NCBI GenBank assembly: GCA_032622095.1
Contig: CP136064.1
Span: forward strand, 220,422,205 to 220,486,204
Direction: 5' to 3'
DNA from: Siphonodentalium dalli
Taxonomy: Eukaryota > Mollusca > Scaphopoda > Gadilida > Siphonodentaliidae
Length of the DNA stretch: 64,000 nucleotides
Shown: positions 36,111 to 48,500 of the stretch, piece by piece
How the letters are laid out: each line of letters opens with the position of its first letter
Position numbering within the stretch: position 1 is the first letter of the stretch
Notes under the pieces: generated by a model
The model's input: only the letters and a program-made list of their open reading frames with translations
Database searches by the model: none
Told to the model about the DNA's origin: nothing
Made by a program: the position numbers and the translations under genes

Positions 36111-38600
36111 TGTCAGCCTCTCGTGAAAACAAGCTCATATCGGGCTTGTTTTAATGAGCGAAATAAGCTTCTTTGGGCGTTATTTAACCGCAATATACGG
36201 TTTATATATGGACCTATAAATAACGCAAAATAAGCCCATATTAGTATTATTTAATCTAGCTTTTTTCATCGACACGACCTACCAGATTCAAGCTCTTTAT
36301 AATGTGTTTTCTATGCGGCCCTCGCCATTCAACGGAATAATGGCTGTAAGCTCACTGTGTGCTTACTACAGAATCAAGTCCAAAAATTAACCTATGTGAA
36401 TACTTAGGTCCAATATGAACCTACATGTATTTACCCGAGGATATGCTGCTATTAAAAAAATTAGATATTGGACTGTTTTAAAAACCGCGTTTAATAGGTC
36501 CATATATATAGCGTGCATGTATATTAGGTTAAATAATACGACTATATTAGTTTATTTCGCTCATTAAAATAAGCCCCGTTATGTGTTTATTTTAACGAGA
36601 ACAGGCTACAAATTGACATTATTTGAAAACTCAAAAACGCTCCATGTGGGCCTAACGCTGGCTATTAAAACAGCCTTTTTTTGTGTATATTGGATATTTG
36701 AATATGAGATAAGCCCATATTGTGTTTAGTTTCATGACAATAGAGTGGAAAACAAACACGAATCAACCATCTCAAGACTTACCATACAGATTGTTCTTGT
36801 GAAAATAAGCACATTTTGAGCGAAATAAGCTTATATTGGCATTATATAACCGCAATATACGCTATATATGGACACAAAACGCTTATAGATGTGGGTATGA
36901 GGGTATACTTTTGTAGATACCACGGTATATTTGGGTATGTGCACCATATACATGGGTACAGTATCACTGCATATTGACATTATTCGAAAACACTATACGC
37001 TCTATATGTGCTTAAACTATAGTTATTTAAACAGCCCTATATGGGATATTTGAATATTTGAGAAGCCTGTTTTGTGCTTATTTTTGCAATTCGTGTTGTG
37101 CAAAACAACACAAATAAACCAAATCAAGACTTACCATCATGTAGCTATCAGCTCATAACGGGATTTTTTTGCTGAGCGAAATAAGCTCCTTTTGGCATTA
37201 TTTAACCGCAATATACGTTCTATATGGACCTAAAACGTTTTTTTTTTAAACAATCCAATATGGGATTATTTTCATACGAAATAAGCCCATATTGGCATTA
37301 TTTAATCTACCTTTTTTTCATCGACACGACCTACTAGATTCACGCTCCTTATAATGTGTGTTAACTGTGGCCCGCGCCATTCAAAGGAATGATAGAGATA
37401 ACCTCACCGTGGGCTTATTTTAGAATCAAATAAGTCCATATGAACAGTGTGAATATTTAGGTCCAATATGAACCTAATTACATGAGGATGTGTTGTGAAG
37501 ATAAAAAAGGAGATTAAATAATACCAAAGATAGGCTTATTCCGTGTAAAAAATAGTCCAACATTAATTTTGACTGTTTTAAAAACCGTGTTTAGGTCATT
37601 ATATAACAAGTTCAGGTATATTGAGGTTAAATGATGCCAGTATGAGCTTATTTCGCTTATTAAAATAAGCCCGTTATGAGCTTATTTTTACGAGAACAGA
37701 CTGCATATTGTCATTAATTGAACACTAAATATATGCTTGGGATATTTCAATATGCGATAAGCCCGCCTTATGCTTATTTTAGCAATTCGTGTTGAAAATA
37801 ACACAAATAAACCAACCCAAGACTTACCATGCAGATGTCAGCCTCGTCTCGTGAAAATAAGCACATACCAATATGATATTGGCCCGTGTTGTGCTTGGTC
37901 TCGTGAAAATAAGCACATACCAATATGATATTGGCCCGTGTTGTGCTTATTTTCACGAGAACAGCTAGGCTGGAAAACAAGACGATTAAACAACTCAACA
38001 TTTACCATGCAGAGGTCAGGCTATTTTCTTGGAAATAAGCACTTAATTTTATTCATATAAGCTAATGTTGGCTTATTTAATCGCAATATATATAAGCTCT
38101 ATATTGACATAAAACACGGTTTTTAAAACTAACATATCCTCCCATAAATACGCACATAATCGACCTATAATGTGAAATAGTTACGTATTGTGATTATTTG
38201 ATTCTCAAATAAGCATATACTGGAGTCATAGCCGTGATTTCGTATTATGGCGCGGGCCACAGTGAAAACACATATTAAAGAGCGTACACCTGAAAAGCCA
38301 TGGGTTCGCTTATTTGTTTCATTGTCCACATATAATCTGCTTAGAATAGCCTCATTATGAGTCGATATTATGACTAAAATGTTCTAATTTTCAGCACATT
38401 ACCGACTTAATATGAGGCGATTCTAAGCAGGTTATATACCTAAAAAGCTTTATTATAAGCAGGTAATGTGCGGATTTTAGGGAGAACAGGCTGTTTAAAA
38501 CAGAACAATACGGGACTATTTACATACAAAATAAGCCTAGTGAGCTTATACCCGCTATTCAGTTGAATGACGCGAACCGTAGCAAAACACATTTGCACTA
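36110..38600. repeat. Satellite 2 MITE cluster, second block
   Basis: These are the same palindromic units as 27639-32640, continuing the sequence interrupted by LINE2. A 59-bp piece (TCTCGTGAAAATAAGCACAT through GCCCGTGTTGTGCTT) is tandemly duplicated at about 37855-37945. MITE-D fragments occur at about 38300-38495. Confidence 0.8.
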
Positions 38601-39640
38601 GAATGCACCCATCACACATATGGCATGTTTTGTGATATCTTGCCAACAGCAGTTTGAACCACGGGTGCTGGGCCCTCTTTTGAGAGATCGATAGAGAATC
38701 TAGATATCAAATTTCAGTTCATCCATCGCTGAAATATTTGTGTGTACGGACAGAATATCTCTGTTATCTCCAGTTGATCTATTACACTAATTATGGTCTT
38801 AGTAATGACGTAAGAGTTGTTTGACATATTTATAGAACAATATAGACATCGCTCATATGAAGGGTGTGAATACGATTGGTTGCCGCTGATGCTATATATT
38901 ATATACCAATTGGGTTACATTACTAGTTTGACTAGAATGCTTTGTGTATGTCATTGCACTTCAGCGGCAAAAAACGTCAAAGTCAATTCCGACACAATTA
39001 AATAAAAGACACGCGATCATTGGTTAGTCTTTGATTATCAATGTGTCAATGTGAACATGCCCTTATAGCGACTGATCTACGGTCTTCGGGAACATATCAT
39101 CAAAATGCCAATTGCTTTGAGAATGAGAAAGCTTGTTTTCCCAGTTAATTAATAAGGCGCTTTAATAATCCATGTTTCAACATATTTTTCAGTACTATTT
39201 TGTCTAGAACCATGCGCTCGATCGTTTGGCCGGACATGGTTTATATGCACCTGCGTCTTTCGGAAATGTTTTGAACGTCGAAGAAAGTTTCCAGAAATTT
39301 GTTCGCACATCATTTTCTATGCGAGAAAAAAAAACGATTCCGCACGCATCTTTTAGACTCGATCTCAAATAATTTTCCGAGTTTCAAAGAAAGCAATCTT
39401 TCAATTTTGTTCTTTTATGAACGATTTATTACCAAAATAAAACGAGATAACAATGCAAATTTAGTATAAATGTGGATTTAAATTACAATTGGTGCCATCA
39501 TTTCATATTAGCGCATGTGCATTCTTTACATTCTGTACTTCCGGTATGACGTAACATATTCGTGGAAGGACAGACAAATAAACAGATAAACAGAGATCCT
39601 GACCGAAAACATTGCTTGCGCCCAGCATAGACTGGCGCAA
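38601..39640. other. Low-repeat stretch inside the 36-kb insertion, no gene
   Basis: This is AT-rich with no recognisable protein or repeat family. It is one of the few stretches in the insertion not obviously repeated elsewhere in the window. Confidence 0.4.
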
Positions 39641-39649
39641 GTAAAGAGC

Positions 39650-42600
39650 GTGATATGTCCTGTCACAAGCTCCATGAATTCCGTTCCCAGTTCCCAGTTC
39701 CCCTAAAATTGCACCTTTCGTTACTAAATCGGATGCGTAGCCAGAGTCATGGTGGCCACCCGGGAATCCTTGTATTTTCGTGCGGTGCCACCCAGCTGGC
39801 ATCTATAGGAAAGGGACGCGACCATGCAGCCCCTTCCAAATTTTCGAAAATCGGGCTGAAGTCGTGCATGGGGTGTCAATATAGCACTTTTAGTTACTAA
39901 ATCGGCTGCGTAGCCAGAGTCATGGTGGCCACCCGGGAATCCTTGTAGTTTCGTGCGGTGCCACCAAGCGGGCATCTATAGGAAAGGGACGCGACCATGC
40001 ACCCCCTTCCAAATTTTCTAAAATCGGGCTGAAGTAGTGCATGGGGTGTCAAAATAGCACTTTTAGTTACTAAATCGGCTGCGTAGACAGTCATGATTGC
40101 CACACGGGAATCCTTGTATTTTCGTGCGGTGCCACCCAGTTGTCATCTATAGGACAGGGACGCGACCATATAGCCCCTTCCAATGTTTCGAAGATTGGGC
40201 TAAAGTCGTGCATGGAGCTCAAAATCGCACTTTTTGTTACTAAATCGGCTGCGTAGCCAGAACCATGGCGACCACCCGGGAATCCTTGTATTTTTGTGCG
40301 GTGCAACACAGCGCGCATCTATAGGACAGGGACGCGGCCATATAGCCCTTCCACTTTTTTGATAATTGGGCTGAAGTCGTGCATGCATGGAGCTAAAAAT
40401 TGCATTTTTTTGTTGCTAAATCGGCTGCGTAGCCAGAACCATGGCGGCCACCCTGGAATTCCTTGCATTTTATGGGACCTAGTTTGTGATGTTTCGATGC
40501 ACTATTGGTGGCACAAGAAGATTCCACAAGGATAGACTCGTGGCAGCTACGGTTATGCCTACGCAGGCGATTTAGCAACGAAAAATTATCTTTTTTTTCA
40601 TTATTTTGACCCCACGCACGACTTACGCCCAATTTTTGAACAACTGGACAGGCGTATGTGAACTAGTTTGTGATTTATAGATGGACTAATTGTGGTATAA
40701 GAAGAATTCACAAGGGTAGCCCCGTGGCTGCTTTGGTTATGCCAACGCAGGCGATTTAGTAACATATCCTCGCACGAATACGCACAAAACCGACCTAAAT
40801 TTTAATTAGGTACTTAAAGTGATTATTTGGTTATGAAATAAGCAGATAATGGAGTCATAGTCGTCATTTCGTGTTTTGGCGCGTGCCACAGTGAAAATAC
40901 ATGCTAATGAGCGTACACCTGAAAAGTTTGGTTATTATTTTTGTCATTGTCAGCACATAATTTACTTAGAATCGCCTCTATATGAGTCGATAATTTGACT
41001 AATAGGAACTCATTTTCAGCACATTGTCGACTCAAAATGAGGCGATTCTAAGCAGATTATCTACCTAAATTATTGTTTCTTCTCAGCAAATAATGTGCTG
41101 GTTTTCAGGATTAAGCAACGAAAAATGTCATATTTTTACCCCACGCACGATTTACGCCCAACTGTTGAACAGCTGGACAAGTTTATATGACATATTTTGT
41201 GATTTCTTGATGGACTTGTAGCGGCACAAGAAGAATCCACAAGGATAGCCCCGTAGCGTCTATGGTTATGCCTACGCAGGCGATTTAGCAACGAAAAATG
41301 ATTTTTTTTTCATTATTTTGACCCCACGCACGACTTACGCTCAATTTGTGAACAGCTGGACGGGAGCATGTTAATTGATTTGTGATTTCTAGATGGACTG
41401 GTGGTGGCAGAAGAAAAATCCACACGGATAGTCTCGTGACTGCTATGGTTATGCCTACGCAGGCGATTTAGCAACGAAAAATGAACTTTGTTTCATTATT
41501 TTGACCCCACGCACGACTTACGCCCAATTTTTGAACAGCTGGACAGGCGTATGTGAACCAGTTTGTGATCTCTCGATGGACTAGTGGTGGCATAAGAAGA
41601 ATCCACAACGAGAGCCCCGTGGCTGCTATGGATATGCCTACGCAGACGATTTGCAACGAAAAATGACATTTTTTTCATTATTTTCATCCGATGCACGACT
41701 TACACCCAATTTATTAACAGCTGGACAGGCATATGTGAACCAGTTTGTGATTTCTAGATGGACTAGTGGTGGCCAAAGAAGAATCCACAAGGATAGCCCA
41801 GTGGCTGCTATGGTTATGCCAACGCAGGCGATTTAGCAACATATCCTCGCACAAATACGCACATATTCGACCTATAATTCCAATTACATGTAGGTACATA
41901 AAGTGATTATTTGATTCTGAAATAAGCAGATAATGGAGTCATAGTCATCATTTTGTGTTAAGTCGCGAGCCACAGTGAAAACACATGTTAATGAGCGTAC
42001 AGCTGAACAGTAGTGGGTTGGCTTATTTCTTGTCATTGTTCGCACATAATATGCTTAGAATCGCCTCTATATGAGTCGATATTGTGACTAATAGGGTCTC
42101 CTTTTCAGCACATTATCGACTAACGAAAAATGTCCTATTTTGGACAAGTTTATGTGACCTAGTTTGTGATTTTTAGATGTAATAGTGGTGGCATAAGAAG
42201 ATTCCGCAAGGATAGCCACGTGTCTGCTACGGTTATGCCTACGCGGGCGATTTAGCAACGAAAAGTGCGATTTGGAGCTCCATGCACGACTTCAACCCAA
42301 TTTTCGAAAAATTGAAAAGGCCTATAAGGTCTCGTCCCTGTCCAATAGATGTCTACTGGGTGGCACCGCACGAAAATACAAGGATTCCCGAGTGGCCGCC
42401 ATGGTTCTGTCTACGCAGCTGATTTAGTAACAAAAAGTAAAAAAAATTAACTCCATGCACGACTTCAGCCCAATTTTCAAAAAATTGGAAGAGGCTATAT
42501 GGCCGCGTCCCTGTCATAAAGATGCCCGCTGGGTGGCACCGCACGAAAATGAAAGAATTCCCGGGTAGCCGCCATGGTTCTGGCTACGCAGCCGATTTAG

Positions 42601-43190
42601 TAACAAACGGTGCTATGTTTAGCTACATGCACGACTTCAGCCCAATTTTCGAAAAATTGGAAGGGGCTAGATGGCCGCGTCCCTGTCCAATAGATGCCCG
42701 CTGGGTGGCACCGCACGAAAATGCAAGGATTCCCGGGTGGCCGCCATGGTTCTGGCTACGCAGCCGATTTAGTAACGAAAAGTGCTATTTTGACACCCCA
42801 TGCACGCCTTCAGCCCGATTTTCGAAAATTTGGAAGGGGCTGCATGGTCGCGTCCCTTTTCTATAGATGCCCGCTGGGTGGCACCGCACAAAACTACAAG
42901 GATTCCCGGGTGGTCACCATGACTCTGGCTACGCAGCCGATTTAGTAACGAAAAGTGCTATTTTGACACCCCATGCACGACTTCAGCCCAATTTTCGAAA
43001 ATTTGGAAGGGGCTGCATGGTCGCGTCCCTTTCATATAGATCCCCGCTGTGTGGCACCGCACGAAAATACAAGGATTCCCGGGTGGTCTCCATGACTCTG
43101 GCTACGTAGCCGATTTAGTAAACAAAAAGTGCAATTTTAGGAGAATAGGGAACTGGGAACTGGGAACGGAATTCATGGAGCTCGTGTCAC
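39650..43190. mobile_element. Foldback-like element with inverted satellite 3 arms
   Basis: The left end (39653-39710) reads TGTCACAAGCTCCATGAATT, then CCGTTCCCAGTTCCCAGTTC and CTAAAATTGCAC. The complement of 43120-43190 reads the same with small changes. Inside are arrays of a roughly 173-bp unit (GTGCGGTGCCACCCAG, GACGCGACCATG, GCTGAAGTCGTGCATGG, AAATCGGCTGCGTAGCC), one orientation at 39720-40450 and the opposite at 42260-43120. The middle has five or six diverged 180-bp relatives (CCCCACGCACGACTTACGCC, AACAGCTGGACAGG) and two MITE-D fragments (about 40762-41110 and 41838-42122), both starting at the same point of a unit. I could not find a clear target duplication. Confidence 0.7.
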
Positions 43191-43249
43191 AACATATCCT
43201 CGCGCAAATACGCACATAATCGGCCCATAATGTGAAATAAGTACATAAT

Positions 43250-44272
43250 ATGATTATTAAATTGCAAGGATTCCCGGGTGGCCGCCATGGTTCTGGCTAC
43301 GCAGCCGATTTAGTAACGAAAAGTGCTATTTTGACACCCCATGCACGCCTTCAGCCCGATTTTCGAAAATTTGGAAGGGGCTGCATGGTCGCGTCCCTTT
43401 TCTATAGATGCCCGCTGGGTGGCACCGCACAAAACTACAAGGATTCCCGGGTGGTCACCATGACTCTGGCTACGCAGCCGATTTAGTAACGAAAAGTGCT
43501 ATTTTGACACCCCATGCACGACTTCAGCCCAATTTTCGAAAATTTGGAAGGGGCTGCATGGTCGCGTCCCTTTCATATAGATCCCCGCTGTGTGGCACCG
43601 CACGAAAATACAAGGATTCCCGGGTGGTCTCCATGACTCTGGCTACGTAGCCGATTTAGTAAACAAAAAGTGCAATTTTAGGAGAATAGGGAACTGGGAA
43701 CTGGGAACGGAATTCATGGAGCTCGTGTCACAACATATCCTCGCGCAAATACGCACATAATCGGCCCATAATGTGAAATAAGTACATAATATGATTATTA
43801 AATTGCAAGGATTCCCGGGTGGCCGCCATGGTTCTGGCTACGCAGCCGATTTAGTAACGAAAAGTGCTATTTTGACACCCCATGCACGCCTTCAGCCGGA
43901 TTTTCGAAAATTTGGAAGGGGCTGCATGGTCGCGTCCCTTTTCTATAGATGCCCGCTGGGTGGCACCGCACAAAACTACAAGGATTCCCGGGTGGTCACC
44001 ATGACTCTGGCTACGCAGCCGATTTAGTAACGAAAAGTGCTATTTTGACACCCCATGCACGACTTCAGCCCAATTTTCGAAAATTTGGAAGGGGCTGCAT
44101 GGTCGCGTCCCTTTCATATAGATCCCCGCTGTGTGGCACCGCACGAAAATACAAGGATTCCCGGGTGGTCTCCATGACTCTGGCTACGCAGCCGATTTAG
44201 TAAACGAAAAGTGCAATTTTAGGAGAATAGGGAACTGGGAACTGGGAACGGAATTCATGGAGCTGGTGTCAC
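43250..44272 (+). repeat. 541-bp tandem duplications of the right arm end
   Basis: The segment 43262-43802 is followed by a nearly identical one from 43803, and the block preceding 43262 contains the same arm. Each unit contains two satellite 3 monomers, the GGGAACTGGGAACTGGGAAC end and the first 80 bp of a MITE-D copy (CAACATATCCTCGCGCAAAT). Differences are single bases, so duplication is recent or an assembly effect. Confidence 0.85.
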
Positions 44273-45539
44273 AACATATCCTCGCGCAAATACGCACATA
44301 ATCGGCTCATAATGTGAAATAAGTACATAATATGATTATTTAATTGTGAAATAAGCAAATAATAGATCATATCGTTATCTGGTTCTATGGCGCGGGCCAC
44401 ATTGAAAACACATGTTAAAGAGCTTACACTTGAAAGTCGTAAGTTGGCTTATTTGTGTCATTTTCCGCACACAATCTGTTTACAATCGACTCATTGTCAG
44501 TCGATAATGTGACTATGCTCTCATTTTTAGCACATTATCGACTCAAAATGAGGCGATTCTAAGCAGATTATCTACCTAAATAAATATTTATTATAAGCAG
44601 ATAATGTGCCCGTTTTTTTTTTGGGAACAGGCTGTTGAAAACAGTACAATATGGGACTATTTACATACGAAATAAGCCCATATTGGCATTATTTAATCTA
44701 ACCTTTTTCCATCAACACGACTTACCAAAGCTACGCTCTTTGTACGGTGTTCTCACTGTGGCTCGCGCCAATCAACGGAATAAGGGTTTAAGCTTAATAT
44801 GTGCTTATTTCAGAATCAGATTATGGGCTTATTTTCTCAAGAACAGGCTGAAAAATAACACGAATAAACCAACACAATACTTTCCATGTACATTTCATCC
44901 TCGTGAAAATAAGCACATAACGGTTTTATTTTAATGTGCGAAATAAGCTCATATTGGTGTTATTTAATATAAGCTTTATATATGGACCTAAAACGCGGTT
45001 TTTTTAAACAGTCCAATATGGGACTATTTTCGTACGAAATAAACCCATATTATTATTATTAATCTAGCTTTTTTCATCGACATGACCAATATCAGATGCA
45101 CACTCTTTATGTTTTATATATGCGACCCTCGCGATTCAATGGCGTAATGGCTATAAGCTCACTGTGGGCTTATTTCTGAATCAAATAAGTCTATTGAATC
45201 ATATGTTGATATTTATTTCCACTATGAACCTATTTTTGTGAGGATATGTTACGATCAAAAACGGTAGATTTAATAATACCAATATGGGCATTTAGCGTCC
45301 GGAGATAGTCCCATATTCGACTGTTTTAAAAACTGAATTTTAAGTCCATATAGAGCGTATATTGTGATTAAATAATACCAATAGGGACTTATTTCGCTCA
45401 TTAAAATAAGACCGTTGCGTGCTTATTTGTATGGAAATCATGGTCCCATATTGGACGTTTATCTCCACACAGAGCCTATATTGATATGAGCTTATTTCGC
45501 TCATCAAATGCAATTTAATAATACCAATTAGACCATGAA
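44272..45539. repeat. Satellite 2 / MITE-D block, third
   Basis: A full MITE-D copy spans about 44273-44634, from CAACATATCCTCGCGC to GGGAACAGGCTG. It is followed by palindromic CTCGTGAAAATAAGCACATAA units up to about 45530, where satellite 1 begins. Confidence 0.8.
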
Positions 45540-48500
45540 CAAACAAATATTCACCTCCCCACTGAGACCAAAATCCCTTTCATGTGGCCAAATTGTTTTG
45601 TTCAGTGCCTGCCTATATTCTAAAGTCAAATGTGGAATCATTTTCAGAATGAGTAGAGTCTGAGACTGACCCCAAAATATTATTTCATAAGCACAGGTGT
45701 TGCATGGTCCATTGGAATTTATCATGGGTGCTGCAGGTGTTGGGCCAGCTCCGTGCCCTTCAATCCCAGCCAGGAGCTCAAACTTCAGTAAATATTTTAT
45801 GCAGATGCAGATCTATCCATTAACAAATTAATGGGTACTGGGCCCAATTCAAGTTAAAAAATACACAAATATTCACCTCACCTGAGCCCAAAATCCCTTC
45901 AACGTGCCCAAACATTAAATGGGTTACTGGGCCCAATTCAAGTTAAAATTATCCATTTGACTATTAAACACAAATATTCACCTCCCCCTCAGCCCAAAAT
46001 CCCTTCCAGGTGCCCAAATAAATTTTTTTTCGGTGTCTGAGATCACACTGACCCCAAAATATTATTTTATAGGTACCAGTGCCATATGTTTTATCATGGG
46101 TGGTATGGGTGTTGGACTGATTCCTAAGCCTAAAATACCAATATGGCTATTAAAAACACAAATATTCCTCTCCCCTCGCCCAAATTCCCTTCCAGGTAAC
46201 AAAATATTTTCTGTTGATCGCCTGCCTATACTATAAAGTCATATGTGTAATCATGTTTCATAAATGAGTGTTGTCTGATTGAACACTGACCCCAAAATAT
46301 GATTCTATAGGCACAGATGCTGTATGGTTTACCATTGGTGCTGTGGGTGTTGGGCTGGCTCCATACTCTTAAATCCAATACGGGAAATCATTTACATAGG
46401 TGCTTACCTATTCAATAACACTAAAAGCCCTGGATGTAGATATCAATAATGGCACAATATAAGTTAAATTTACCAACTTGACTATTAAAATTCCTAATAT
46501 TCCACTCCCCTTGACCAGAGCCCAAAATAACTTCCAGGTGCCAAAATATATCATTTTCAGAATGGGCATAGTCTGAGACCCAGAAAAATGATTTTATAGG
46601 CACGGGTGCTGTATGGTTTCATCATGGGTGCCATGGGTGTTGGGCTGTCACCACACCCTTAAAACCCACTGAGGAGCCCAAACTTTTGCACATCTTAAAC
46701 AGATGAATATATTTCCAAAAACACTAAAAGTACTGGAAGTTGATATCTATAATGGGTCACAATTCAAGTTAAATATACCAACTTAACTATTAAAAAACCC
46801 AAATATTCCCCTCCGCCTGACCAGAGCCCAAAATACCATTCAGGTGCCCAAAGAATTGTTTTACCATTGCCTACATATATTCTGAAGTAAACTGGATTAA
46901 TTTTCAGAATAGGTATAGTCTGAGAGAACACTGACCCAGAAATATGTTTTCATAGCCGCTGTATGGTTTCATCATGGGTGCCGTGGGTGTTGGGCTCTCA
47001 CCATCTCCTAAAAACCCACTGAGGAGCCCAAACTTTTGCACATATTCTTATACAGATGAAACATAAAAAGTACAGGAAGTAGAAATCTATAATGGGTCAC
47101 AATTCACGTTAAATATACCAATTTAACTTTTAAAAAACCCAAATATTCCCCCCCCCCCTGACCAAAGCCCAAAATCCCATTCAGATGCCCAAATAAATTT
47201 TTTCTCATTGCCTATATATATTCTAAAAGTCAACTGTAGAGTAATTTTCAGAATGGGTATAGTCTGAGAGATCACCGATTCAGAAATATGTTTTCATAGG
47301 CACGGGTGCTGTATGGTTTTTTCATGGGAGCTGTGTGTGTTGGGCTGTCTCCATAACTTTAAAACCCACCGTGGAGCCCAAACTTTGTGCAAACCATTTG
47401 TATAGATGCATAGTTGCATACCTATCCAAAAACTATAAAAGTGCTGGAAATATATACCTATAATGGGTCATATGACCCAATTCAAGTTAAATATACCAAT
47501 TTAACTTGAATTGTCATGGGTGCTGTGGGTGTTGGGCTGTCTCCATACCCTTAAAACACACTAAGGAGCCCAAACTTTTGCAAATCTTCTTATACTGATG
47601 CAGATATTTCCAAAAACACTAGGAGACCTAGAAGTATATACCTTTACAGGACCCAATTCCAGTTAAATATACCAATTTAACCATTAAAAAAACCAAATAT
47701 CCCCCTGAATAGAGCCCAAAATCCCATTCAGGTGCCCAAATATTTTTTTCCCCATTGCCTCTATATATTCTAGAGTGAAATGTGGAATCATTTACAGAAT
47801 GGGTATAGTCTGAGAGATGGCTGACTCAGAAATATGTTTTCATAGGCACGGGTGCTGTATGGTTTTATCATGGGTGCTGTGGGTGTTGGGCTGTCTCAAT
47901 ACCCTTAAAACCCACTCAGGAGCCCAAACTTTGTGCAAACCATTTGCATAGATGCATACCTATCCACAAACAACAAAAGTGCTGGAAGTAGATACATATA
48001 ATGGGTCATATGGCCCAATTAAAGTTAAATATACCAATTTAACTTGAATTGTCATGGGTGCTGGGCTGTCTCCATACCCTTAAACCCACTAAGGAGCCCA
48101 AACTTTTGCATATCTTCTTATAATGATGCAGATCTTTCCAAAAACACTAGGAGACCTAGAAGTATATACCTTTACAGCACCCAATTCCAGTTAAATATAC
48201 AAATTTAACCTTAAAAAAAACAAATATCCCCCCTGAATAGAGCCCAAAATCCCATTCAGGTGCCCAAATATTTTTTTCCCATTGCCTCTATATATTCTAG
48301 AGTGAAATATGGAATCATTTACAGAATGAGTATAGTCTGAGAGATGGCTGATTCAGAATTATGTTTTCATAGGCACGGGTGCTGTATGGTTTTATCATGG
48401 GTGCTGTGGGTGTTGGGCTGTCTCAATACCCTTAAAACCCACTGAGGAGCCCAAACTTTGTGCAAACCATTTGCATAGATGCATACCTATCCACAAACAA

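Noticed and set aside
35830-36138. Minus-strand 102-codon frame as a host gene
   Set aside because: Its start lies in satellite 2 sequence, and the continuing frame past the stop reads into the conserved LINE segment HTLGIERGRY. It is part of LINE2.
39724-44200. Many frames containing GGTARKYKDSR or HRTKLQGFPGG
   Set aside because: They read through 173-bp satellite 3 monomers on both strands. The unit is not a multiple of three, so no lasting repeat protein is encoded.
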